A DNA stretch of 35,566 bases from Gemmatimonadales bacterium UBA1120 (lineage in GTDB: Bacteria; Gemmatimonadota; Gemmatimonadetes; Longimicrobiales; Gaopeijiaceae), in NCBI GenBank assembly GCA_002313925.1, contig DCAZ01000099.1, positions 1-35,566 of the forward strand, in the 5' to 3' direction. Position 1 is the first letter of the stretch. The number at the start of each line of letters is the position of its first letter. The notes under the pieces are model-generated. The model was not told the origin of the DNA. It ran no database searches and worked only from the letters and a program-made list of their open reading frames with translations. Shown here piece after piece: positions 7,561-15,203 of the stretch. The translations under genes were made by a program, and so were the position numbers.

Positions 7561-8913
7561 CTACCCACCTCTCCCGCCACCACCGCCCATACGGTACGCC
7601 GCCATCGCGGCTGCACCGCCTGCTCCACGGAACCGGTTATTCACAATATTGTTATAGATTGATCCGAATAGAACTGTGAAACCGACGGTGAGTCCATAAT
7701 TGAAGTCTGTGGCTCTAGTACGGAGCCTCAGGAGAGCTTCCTCGTCTGTCACGCCACCAGCAGATAGATAAATCTGATCGTCGACCCAGCCGATATCCCC
7801 ACGAGCGTTGACACTGAACCCCCTCACAATCCTGAAGTCCACGTCGCCACGGAGTGAAACGTTGTGACGGTCAATATCATGAAGGTAGTGCGATGCTCGC
7901 ACGGTGATCCCGGCATCACCCCAAGGTTGGCGCTGGGAGAGTTCGATCTCCAAAGAGTGTTCCCATTTGGTCTCTTCGAATTTTCCGAACACGGTCTCCT
8001 CGATGTAATCCCTGTACGCGGGGCCAATATTGTAAAAGACCGTTAGCGACCGCCTAGTCGCTTCATCATAGGGGAAGAAGCTGTACTCGATTGCAGGTGT
8101 GAGTTCAGCCCTAAAGTTCATATTGGAGCGGGTCGACCGGGATGCCTGGCTCAGGGCACCGATCGACCAATGTTCGCTCAGCGCATACGTGATCATTTGG
8201 CTGAAATTCCAGTCTGTACGCTGATCAGTGAACGTCCCATCCTCCAACTCAAACTCAACTCGGTTGAGGTTGGTGTATCCGAAGAAATTGAGCTTCCAGG
8301 TAGGCGATACACGGGATGCAGATAGGCTACTGTTCAGCCGCAGACTCGATCGAGTCTGCTCACCATCTAAGTTGCTACTCCCGTTGAAACGAAAAAACCA
8401 GAGGTTCCACGGGTCATCAACTTCCTCCTGCGACACCAAACGTGAGCCTCCCGGATCTCTGCCTGTAACGTCGGAACCCTGGAGCGTCACAATCCCTCGA
8501 AACCCCGACTCATTCGCGAAGCGCGCAATACTAATGCCAAGCGTGTGTGTGAGCGCATCCAGCCGTTCTCGATCAGTATCAGTAGAAAACGCTTGGAGGA
8601 GAGTTGTGTCTTCGTACCCGTCGTAATCGCGGGAACCAATCAGCTCGATCTGGTATTCCCGACCACCAGAACCAGTGGTCACGCTGGTCATGATGACATG
8701 AACATCCGCAACCCCGCGGTCCCGAACCCAATTCACCCAGGTGATCTCGGTACGGTAGTACTCAGAGTTACAGTCTCTCCCGTCGCAATCAAAAAAGACA
8801 TTGGGTCGAGGATCTGGCGCCTCGCCTTCTACTTGTTGGGCAGAGATAGGAGCCGCTATCAGCGCAACCCATAAAAACCCCAAGATTCCGCTGCATTTAT
8901 GGCTAAGTGGCAT
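7561..8913 (-). CDS. Outer-membrane beta-barrel family protein, Gly-rich tail
   Basis: This 450-residue protein has a signal peptide ending near ISAQQ (residues 22-27). A small N-terminal domain follows, with VFFDCDGRDCNSEYYRTEI (Cys43 and Cys48) and RDRGVADVHVIMTS. After about residue 170 there is a long series of alternating amphipathic strands typical of an outer-membrane barrel (SLRLNSSLSASRVSPTWKLN, NFYGYTNLN-like strands, FNYGLTVGFTVLFGS). The C-terminus ends in a Gly-rich tail (MGGGGGRGG) instead of the usual aromatic residue. I recall similar proteins annotated as hypothetical in environmental diderms but cannot name a function. It follows amidase A by 89 bases on the same strand and converges on the PQQ gene with a 32-base gap. 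Confidence 0.7.
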   Translation of the reverse strand: MPLSHKCSGILGFLWVALIAAPISAQQVEGEAPDPRPNVFFDCDGRDCNSEYYRTEITWVNWVRDRGVADVHVIMTSVTTGSGGREYQIELIGSRDYDGYEDTTLLQAFSTDTDRERLDALTHTLGISIARFANESGFRGIVTLQGSDVTGRDPGGSRLVSQEEVDDPWNLWFFRFNGSSNLDGEQTRSSLRLNSSLSASRVSPTWKLNFFGYTNLNRVEFELEDGTFTDQRTDWNFSQMITYALSEHWSIGALSQASRSTRSNMNFRAELTPAIEYSFFPYDEATRRSLTVFYNIGPAYRDYIEETVFGKFEETKWEHSLEIELSQRQPWGDAGITVRASHYLHDIDRHNVSLRGDVDFRIVRGFSVNARGDIGWVDDQIYLSAGGVTDEEALLRLRTRATDFNYGLTVGFTVLFGSIYNNIVNNRFRGAGGAAAMAAYRMGGGGGRGG

Positions 8914-9002
8914 CGTTGCCTTGTATCTAGTCGGGATAAGGGCAAGTAGGGTGTTATCAAAACGGAGACACCCGAGTGGCTCAGTTAGTTGAATCCCAAA
9001 AC

Positions 9003-10619
9003 TCAGTTGCTGCCCTTATCAATGAGTTCAGGAGCACGGCGAGACATGACTGCCTGCTCAAAGATATAGGCATAACCGAGTAAGTCACCCTCAGTCCACA
9101 TGTCCCCGATAAAAGCTAAGACAAAGGGGGTGCTATCCTCATAGTATGCATACGGGACAGTCACAACTGGAACCCCGAAGTCGTTGATAATGTTACTGGG
9201 CAACTCTGGCCAATTGTTCGGGTTGTAATCCGGCCGCTCTGGATCCTCAATCAGATCCCGGTTTGGTGCACCCGCCTGAGGAAAGAAAAGAGCATCGAGT
9301 TCATAGTCCGCCATGACACTCCGAAAGAGTTCTCTAATCTCCATGCGCCAAGACTGGAACGCATCGCCCTCTTCTGTAGCGCCCGGCCTAGCCGGTGGAA
9401 CCCGTCTTCTTTCACCCTGCCCACCACGTCCTCTGCCACCACGACCGAATAACTCTCCCGATAGCTCTTCCCATTCTTCGATACTGTGAAATGCTGCATC
9501 CGCGCCAAGACCTTGGAGGTAGATCTGCCTGTCGTATGCCCCCTGCGATGGGACGCCCGGTCGCTCGCCGTAGAGCTCTATAAAGGCTGACCCTGCAAAT
9601 GGATCTTCGATGACCACTGCCCCAAGGTCTGTGAGGGTAGAAATGGCCTCCCGATAAACTGTCTCAGTCTTAGGGTCCAAGGGGAGCCAGCGCTCTCGCC
9701 AACCCGACCCAACAAGACCAAAACGCTTCCCTTCAATGGCCGCTTCAGCAAGAGCACTCGCATATCCGTTTTCTGGGATGTGATCCGCCGCAGCGAATGT
9801 CGCGAAATCATCTGTTGTCGGACCGGCAATGATATCTAGGGTAACAGCTGCATCGTATACATTTTTCGCCATCGGCCCAACTACATCGACGTAGCTCCCG
9901 TTGATCGGATAGACACCTTCTAGCGGAACAAGCCCGTATGTTGGTTTGACGCCCACCAATGCTTGAGCGGATGAGGGATTCTGTATCGATCCTCCGGTCT
10001 CAGTCCCCAACCCCAGCACAGCAAAGCTTGCATTGACCGCGGTAGCGGTGCCTCCGCTAGAGCCACCTGGAGCCTTGGTAACGTTGTAGGGGTTAAGGGT
10101 GACACCAGCGACAGAGCTGTTTGTGCGTGTCCCGTGTCCCGCAAAATCAGGAAGATTTGTCTTGCCAAGAATAATCGCCCCAGCATCACGCAGTCGCTCT
10201 ACAGCGGCAGCATCGTCGCTAGGAATCATATCGATTCCGCCCATCGCAGTACTGAAACCCCAGAACCCCACGGTCGTCACGAGCCCGCTGTAATCCATGT
10301 TGTCCTTAATGACAACCGGAACTCCATGGAGTGGGCCCCTTGGGCCAGAAGAGCGATACTCTTCGTCGAGACGCGCTGCTATGTCTAAAGCCTCGGGGTT
10401 CATCGATATGAACGCATTATAGTAGTCCTCGTAGCGATCGATACGCTCGAGAAACGCCTTGGTCAGGTCCACAGATGTGTACTCCCCAGCGGCGTAAGCT
10501 TCCTGGATCGCCTCCGTAGTCAGTTCGACCAAATCAATACCCTGCCCAACCAGCATCCCCGGCCTAAGTAGAGCTAGTAGAACCGAAGCTATGCTAACAA
10601 ACGACGGCGAGTTCATCAT
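9003..10619 (-). CDS. Secreted amidase-signature hydrolase (amidase A)
   Basis: This 538-residue amidase-signature enzyme hydrolyses a carboxamide bond; the substrate is unknown. The Ser-cisSer-Lys triad is assignable: K105 in PVVIKDNMD, cis-Ser S187 in APGGSSGGTATA and nucleophile S211 in GTETGGSIQNPSS. The 24-residue spacing between the two serines equals that of characterised family members. Residues 1-26 are a Sec signal peptide, so it acts outside the cytoplasm. An unusual Gly/Arg-rich insert (GRGGRGRGGQGERRR) sits at 392-406. The gene starts 27 bases after the stop of M20 paralogue A and is followed by the barrel-protein gene, so the three probably form one transcript. Confidence 0.92.
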   Translation of the reverse strand: MMNSPSFVSIASVLLALLRPGMLVGQGIDLVELTTEAIQEAYAAGEYTSVDLTKAFLERIDRYEDYYNAFISMNPEALDIAARLDEEYRSSGPRGPLHGVPVVIKDNMDYSGLVTTVGFWGFSTAMGGIDMIPSDDAAAVERLRDAGAIILGKTNLPDFAGHGTRTNSSVAGVTLNPYNVTKAPGGSSGGTATAVNASFAVLGLGTETGGSIQNPSSAQALVGVKPTYGLVPLEGVYPINGSYVDVVGPMAKNVYDAAVTLDIIAGPTTDDFATFAAADHIPENGYASALAEAAIEGKRFGLVGSGWRERWLPLDPKTETVYREAISTLTDLGAVVIEDPFAGSAFIELYGERPGVPSQGAYDRQIYLQGLGADAAFHSIEEWEELSGELFGRGGRGRGGQGERRRVPPARPGATEEGDAFQSWRMEIRELFRSVMADYELDALFFPQAGAPNRDLIEDPERPDYNPNNWPELPSNIINDFGVPVVTVPYAYYEDSTPFVLAFIGDMWTEGDLLGYAYIFEQAVMSRRAPELIDKGSN

Positions 10620-10646
10620 CAGATGCGCGGTGTAAAATCCGACCCG

Positions 10647-12293
10647 TCAAGAACCACCGGGTACGCTGCCCACAGGTACATCCTCTTCAGAGATCGGCCG
10701 CGTGCGGATCGTTGGATACTCAATTCCGAGTTGTTCTAGATACGTACTAAAGCGATTCGAATCGTAGTAATAAGGCCGCATCTCCGGCCGCCATCGTGCC
10801 ATGATCTCTTCATTAAGCCAGATCGCTGGCTGGTCTGTTGGTGATATGAATGGTGTGTAGACGGTCTCTGCAGTTTGGACGTCGTTGAAGTAAGTCCATG
10901 CCGCCTCAACCGTCTCACCGTCTAGGAAGAGGTCTAGAAGTGTACGCGCCTGAACCCTAGCCCCTGCGACCGCACCCTTGTGAGCAATCGGGGTCGCCAT
11001 CGCGATTCCATTTGCCCAGTTATGTCCTGGGCCGCCTGACATATTGGATGGATAACTCAACGTGACGGTCGGCATGTTCCACGAAACATCTCCGATATCA
11101 TCGGATCCACCACCAAGGGATTGAGAAAGATCAACCGGCCCCCGCAAAGCACGAATGGAGTCAGCCAAGCCAGTTACATCTACACCCATCTCTCTCTGGA
11201 ACGCTTCCGCAAACCGGACATCATCCTCACTCCAGTCCGGCAGTCCAACCGCTTGAATGTTAGAGTACGTGACCTCAGCAACGGGCTTGCTGAAGTGGCG
11301 TCCCCAAGCTGCTCCCACCGTCATGATCGTATCGACTTCTGTGCCAGTCATCAGGGCAGCACCCTCAGCCATCAGGACCGCAGCATCGTACTGCTCTTTT
11401 GTGAGATCATAATCACGCTCTCGGAAATAGAACCAGATTGTAGCAGTCTGAGGAACCACATTCGGCTGATCCCCACCCTCAACTATGATATAGTGCGACC
11501 TAGCTGCGGGTCTCAGGTGTTCCCGCTTGAACTCCCAACCTTGGGCCATGAGCATAATTGCGTCGAGTGCTGACCGGCCTCGCCAGGGTGACCCTGCTGA
11601 GTGCGCACTCTCGCCTGTGAAGCGGAACTGGACGGACCAGAGGGCATTACCGCCTCCCTGACCCCAGGAAACACCAAAATTATTACCAACGTGAGTGAAA
11701 AGGTTTACGTCTACATCTTCGAAGACCCCTTCCCTAACGAAGTAAGCCTTTGAAGCAACCTGCTCCTCAGCAACACCAGGCCAGATCAGAAGAGTCCCAT
11801 TTACTCCTTCGCGTTCCATGAGTTCTTTAACCACGATTGCCGCGACAATATTCACAGCCTGACCAGAGTTGTGGCCCTCACCATGTCCAGGTGCCATCGA
11901 CAAAATCGGATCACGATACGCAACGCCAGGCTTCTGGTTGGACTGAGGGATCCCATCAACATCAGAACCCAAAGCAATCACCGGTTCACCTGAGCCGTTT
12001 GACCACGTCGCCGTCCAGGCGCTTGGTATCCCCGCAACTCCCAACTCAATATCGAAACCTTCTTCCTCTAGTAGCCCTGTGAGGTACCGCTGCGTCTCGA
12101 ACTCCTGCATCCCAAGCTCACCAAAAGAGAACAGGTGATCGACAATCTCCTGAGCAAGCTTCGCCCGATCGCGAATCATCTGCTCTGCCTCTGCCTTAAG
12201 GTCCTCGAGTCTTGGGTCCTGTTGAGCCACGAGATTCGGCACGAGCGTTAAAGCTGCAATCATTACTGCCAACAGAAGAGATACGTGACGCAT
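10647..12293 (-). CDS. Exported M20-family (AbgB-like) amidohydrolase, paralogue A
   Basis: This metal-dependent peptidase/amidohydrolase resembles the aminobenzoyl-glutamate-hydrolase (AbgB) branch of family M20. The start is placed at the ATG at 12291-12293, giving 548 residues beginning with a clear signal peptide (MRHVSLLLAVMIAALTLVP); the longer reading to 12365 only adds an unlikely 24-residue lead. Metal-site segments are GSDVDGIPQSNQ (109-120), APGHGEGHNSG (134-144) and WPGVAEEQ. The lid or dimerisation domain holds HYIIVEGGDQPNVVPQTATI, and the C-terminal GGPGHNWANG completes the site. The bridging position, normally Cys in the GHxCGHN form of this branch, is Glu139. Paralogue B at 15204 is about 70 per cent identical by eye. 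It precedes amidase A by 27 bases. Confidence 0.9.
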   Translation of the reverse strand: MRHVSLLLAVMIAALTLVPNLVAQQDPRLEDLKAEAEQMIRDRAKLAQEIVDHLFSFGELGMQEFETQRYLTGLLEEEGFDIELGVAGIPSAWTATWSNGSGEPVIALGSDVDGIPQSNQKPGVAYRDPILSMAPGHGEGHNSGQAVNIVAAIVVKELMEREGVNGTLLIWPGVAEEQVASKAYFVREGVFEDVDVNLFTHVGNNFGVSWGQGGGNALWSVQFRFTGESAHSAGSPWRGRSALDAIMLMAQGWEFKREHLRPAARSHYIIVEGGDQPNVVPQTATIWFYFRERDYDLTKEQYDAAVLMAEGAALMTGTEVDTIMTVGAAWGRHFSKPVAEVTYSNIQAVGLPDWSEDDVRFAEAFQREMGVDVTGLADSIRALRGPVDLSQSLGGGSDDIGDVSWNMPTVTLSYPSNMSGGPGHNWANGIAMATPIAHKGAVAGARVQARTLLDLFLDGETVEAAWTYFNDVQTAETVYTPFISPTDQPAIWLNEEIMARWRPEMRPYYYDSNRFSTYLEQLGIEYPTIRTRPISEEDVPVGSVPGGS

Positions 12294-12413
12294 GGAATTT
12301 ATTCTCCAGTGAGCCCTGGGTTCCAAGGGAGCGATACGAATGCCATTCTCGCTTGTCTTGGGCAAGTGGCCACGAGAAGATTGCTAGGCTTTTCCTCGTA
12401 CGGAGCTACATCT
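12294..12413. other. Divergent intergenic region (M20 paralogue A / deacetylase-fold gene)
   Basis: These 120 bases separate the start codons of two divergent genes for exported enzymes. A GGAG at about 12401-12404 serves the plus-strand gene. On the minus strand a GGAGA lies about ten bases before the M20 start. No clear operator or promoter box is assigned. Confidence 0.35.
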
Positions 12414-13430
12414 ATGACTAGAACCCGGAGAGTATTTCTCAGCGACTTGACGAAGAGCCTATTGGCAGTAGGAGCAATGCCTAAACCATTCGTGAGCAGT
12501 ACTGTCTCGCCAAGCCAGACGGGTACAGGGCTCATCACAGATCCGAGGTACCTTGAGCACGAGTTACCTGATCGTGCCGGCGAGCCACACCCAGAGCGGC
12601 CATTACGATTGATCCGAATTGCACAAGCTTTCGCCGAGCGCGGCCTCGACTCAGACTTGACCAAGCTACAACTGCATTCTGATTCGATGCCCTTCATTCG
12701 CAGTCACCATACCCCAGAGCATGTGGATGCCGTTCGGGAAATCGAAGTGACAGGTGAAATTGCAGAACTTGCTGTATCAGGATCCTTAGGCGCGATTGAC
12801 GCTGTAGCAAATGGACAGGTGCGTAATGCGTTTTGTGCTCTCAGACCTCCGGGGCATCACGCTAACAATACTGGACAGGAAGAGGGTTTTTGTTTTTACA
12901 GCAACGCGGCAGTCGCTGCTAGGTACGCGCAACTTAGGCACGGTTTTGAAAAGATCTTGATCGTCGACTGGGACTACCATCATGGAAACGCAACCCAGAA
13001 TGCGTTCTACGATGACCCCAGCGTGCTCTTTTTTTCAGCTCATGACTGGCAAGCATATCCCGGCACAGGAGACCCCTCACTCAGTGGAGATGGAGAAGGC
13101 TCAGGACTCAACCTGAATGTTCACCTGGATTGCGGATCAAAGGATATCGATATGCTCAGGCATTGGGACAATGTGCTGTTGCCGGCCGTAAGCAACTTCC
13201 AACCGGACTTCGTCATTGTGTCCGCGGGTTTCGACAGTCGTATGGATGACCTACTTGGCTGCTTCGACCTTACTGACGATGTATTTCGGCGCATGACACG
13301 AACTACAATGGATATAGCCAATGACTACTGCGGTGGACGTCTGGTCTCGCTACTAGAGGGTGGTTACAACGTAGACGGAACAGCGATTGCCGCAGCGGCA
13401 CACGTTGAGACGCTGCTCGACGGCCTATAA
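12414..13430 (+). CDS. Tat-exported histone-deacetylase-fold hydrolase
   Basis: Starting at the ATG at 12414, the 338-residue product begins MTRTRRVFLSDLTKSLLAVG, a twin-arginine signal, so a folded zinc enzyme would be exported. The arginase/deacetylase fold is clear: RPPGHHA with catalytic histidines H148 and H149, VDWDYHHGNAT with zinc ligands D187 and H189, SAGFDSRMDD with third ligand D274, and LLEGGYNVDG with the transition-state tyrosine Y318. The family includes acetoin-utilisation (AcuC), acetylpolyamine amidohydrolase and deacetylase-like enzymes that cleave N-acyl amides. The longer reading from 12285 runs into the divergent M20 gene and is rejected. It is the only plus-strand gene between the two M20-amidase modules. 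Substrate unknown. Confidence 0.9.
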   Translation: MTRTRRVFLSDLTKSLLAVGAMPKPFVSSTVSPSQTGTGLITDPRYLEHELPDRAGEPHPERPLRLIRIAQAFAERGLDSDLTKLQLHSDSMPFIRSHHTPEHVDAVREIEVTGEIAELAVSGSLGAIDAVANGQVRNAFCALRPPGHHANNTGQEEGFCFYSNAAVAARYAQLRHGFEKILIVDWDYHHGNATQNAFYDDPSVLFFSAHDWQAYPGTGDPSLSGDGEGSGLNLNVHLDCGSKDIDMLRHWDNVLLPAVSNFQPDFVIVSAGFDSRMDDLLGCFDLTDDVFRRMTRTTMDIANDYCGGRLVSLLEGGYNVDGTAIAAAAHVETLLDGL

Positions 13431-13465
13431 CTCAAACACCTGGCTCACTCGGTGGGAATACTATA

Positions 13466-13501
13466 ACGGGGTGCCGCAGCCCTATGCTCGCGGCACCCCG
13501 T
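13466..13501. terminator. Strong inverted repeat between convergent genes
   Basis: A perfect 12-bp inverted repeat has arms ACGGGGTGCCGC (13466-13477) and GCGGCACCCCGT (13490-13501) with a 12-base loop. It lies between the convergent ends of the deacetylase-fold gene (stop 13430) and amidase B (stop 13508). No T-run follows on either strand, so it may block or process transcripts from both sides rather than act as a classical intrinsic terminator. Confidence 0.7.
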
Positions 13502-13507
13502 AACAGC

Positions 13508-15172
13508 CTACATATCTGGAAGAGTGGGTCTTCTCAGATGCCAATCGGTCACGGACTGGAAAGCATGTGCCACATTAAGAATCTTATCGTCAGCAAATAG
13601 ATCGCCCACAATCGTAGTCGTGAGCGGCATCGTGGTTGGTGTCTCAGAATCGGGATTACGCACCCCAAAATCATACTGAACGATAGTTGCGGGGTGTCCG
13701 GTATCATTCGTCAGGCCTACTTCCCCGGAACCACTCACAAACATATCGAACCCATCCATAGCCTCTTGCATTCTTTTCATGAAGATGAGGCGCCGTCTCT
13801 GGCCGTTGACATAGTCCATCGCTCGCGCATCCCGACCGCGACGGAAACGGCCTCTGCGCCGAGCCTCGCCCTCTTCGAGGTCCTGGGGGATCGGTTCGGG
13901 CTCAACCCCACCCGGCGCTACGTGATAGTCGAATGCTGCCGCCGAATCCGCGCCGAGTTGGTCAGATCGGAATTCGGGGAGCTCATTCATCTCTTTGAGG
14001 TTTGCACCTAAGTCTGAGAGTTTTTCGAGAAAGGACTCAGGGGCGTCGTCTGTGAACCCAATGCGGTATGACCCCAAATCCGGCCTCCGGTCGAATACGA
14101 ACGGAGCAGTGATCGTCGCAGGATCTTGCTCACTCGCTCCATGAATCTCATTGAAGACCAGTGCACAGTCCTCGATGGTGCGACACATCGGGCCTGCCTT
14201 GTCCATGCTCCACGAAAGGACCATACCGCCGTATCTACTCACCCTGCCGAAGGTTGGTCGAAGCGCGCTGAGACCGTTACGCCGGGAAGGTGAGACGATC
14301 GACCCCCGAGTCTCGGTGCCAATTGAAAATGCAACACAACCCGCCGCAGTTGCCGAACCAGGGCCGGCAGAAGAGCCGCTCGAGCCTTCTTGAACATTCC
14401 AGGGGTTCTTCGTCCGACCTCTGAACCAACGGTCACCACTAGCGAACTCACCTGTTGCTAGCTTAGCAATCAATACAGCACCTGCCTCTCGTAGTCGGAC
14501 GACAAGCTCAGCATCTTCGTTGATTACTTGGTTTTCGAACTCAGCCGAGCCCCATGTAGTACGAGCTCCTGTGACCGAAAAGAGGTCCTTTACACCGTAC
14601 GGGATCCCGTGAAGTGGCCCTCTCCAGTTTCCGCTGCGGAGGTCTATGTCTGCCTGTTGGGCCTCTTCACGAGCGCGATCCTCAAGAATCGTCACTGCAC
14701 ATAGTAGAATCGGATCGTAACGCTTGATTCTATCGAGATAGATTTCTGTAAGGTCAACGGATGAGATTCGGCGCGAGCGCACCAATGCCGACAATCGATG
14801 TACCGGGAGAAATGCAATATCCTCCTCATTTGTTGGCACGGAACCTCGCCACGGACGAACACGGATAGCTGGCCGGTCGAACATCCTTGGACCGTGCTCT
14901 CGCCATAGTTTTTCCATTAGGGATCCCGTACCACCGGGATAGGCCTGGAAAACCAATGCTGGGTGTTCACCTTGGCCCAATTGAATCGGCGAAGCTGCTT
15001 CCTGCTCTTGTTCGATCCATCGAGGAAACGCGGGATCCGACGCCTCAAGAGCCAGCGGATACACTGCGCCCGCTGCCGCGGCTGCCGCGGCAGCCATGAG
15101 AAAATCACGACGCTCTATACCGCTTCGTGTTTCGTTCTTCTCTCCCATCATTTGCCTCCTGTCTATCTGCAA
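13508..15172 (-). CDS. Tat-exported amidase-signature hydrolase (amidase B)
   Basis: This 554-residue amidase has a twin-arginine signal (IERRDFLMAAAAAAAAGAVY, residues 19-38). The amidase core begins near residue 120. Triad residues are K195 in PYGVKDLF, cis-Ser S267 in SGSSAGPGSA and nucleophile S291 in GTETRGSIVSPS, again 24 residues apart. Between signal and core it has about 75 extra residues not shared with amidase A. An Arg-rich insert (GEARRRGRFRRGRDAR) occupies 435-450, in the same part of the chain as the RG-rich insert of amidase A. The two amidases are otherwise only distantly alike. The gene starts 31 bases after the stop of M20 paralogue B, repeating the M20-amidase order. Substrate unknown. 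Confidence 0.92.
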   Translation of the reverse strand: MQIDRRQMMGEKNETRSGIERRDFLMAAAAAAAAGAVYPLALEASDPAFPRWIEQEQEAASPIQLGQGEHPALVFQAYPGGTGSLMEKLWREHGPRMFDRPAIRVRPWRGSVPTNEEDIAFLPVHRLSALVRSRRISSVDLTEIYLDRIKRYDPILLCAVTILEDRAREEAQQADIDLRSGNWRGPLHGIPYGVKDLFSVTGARTTWGSAEFENQVINEDAELVVRLREAGAVLIAKLATGEFASGDRWFRGRTKNPWNVQEGSSGSSAGPGSATAAGCVAFSIGTETRGSIVSPSRRNGLSALRPTFGRVSRYGGMVLSWSMDKAGPMCRTIEDCALVFNEIHGASEQDPATITAPFVFDRRPDLGSYRIGFTDDAPESFLEKLSDLGANLKEMNELPEFRSDQLGADSAAAFDYHVAPGGVEPEPIPQDLEEGEARRRGRFRRGRDARAMDYVNGQRRRLIFMKRMQEAMDGFDMFVSGSGEVGLTNDTGHPATIVQYDFGVRNPDSETPTTMPLTTTIVGDLFADDKILNVAHAFQSVTDWHLRRPTLPDM

Positions 15173-15203
15173 AGGTATTCGAGTATTCCGACGTGCTTAT
15201 CCC

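Noticed and set aside
8949..8973. GGGTGT/ACACCC inverted repeat between amidase A and the barrel gene as a terminator
   Set aside because: Only 6 bp with a 13-base loop and no T-run; too weak to call.
11121..11573. 150-codon plus-strand ORF opposite M20 paralogue A
   Set aside because: It is antisense to conserved M20 motifs, and the composition looks like out-of-frame translation.
12285..12413. 43-codon N-terminal extension of the deacetylase-fold gene
   Set aside because: It would overlap the divergent M20 start and lacks family sequence, whereas the ATG at 12414 gives a Tat signal and has GGAG nine bases upstream.
15060..15110. Poly-alanine tract in amidase B as an assembly or repeat artefact
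   Set aside because: Alanine runs are common in the hydrophobic part of Tat signals and the reading frame is intact.
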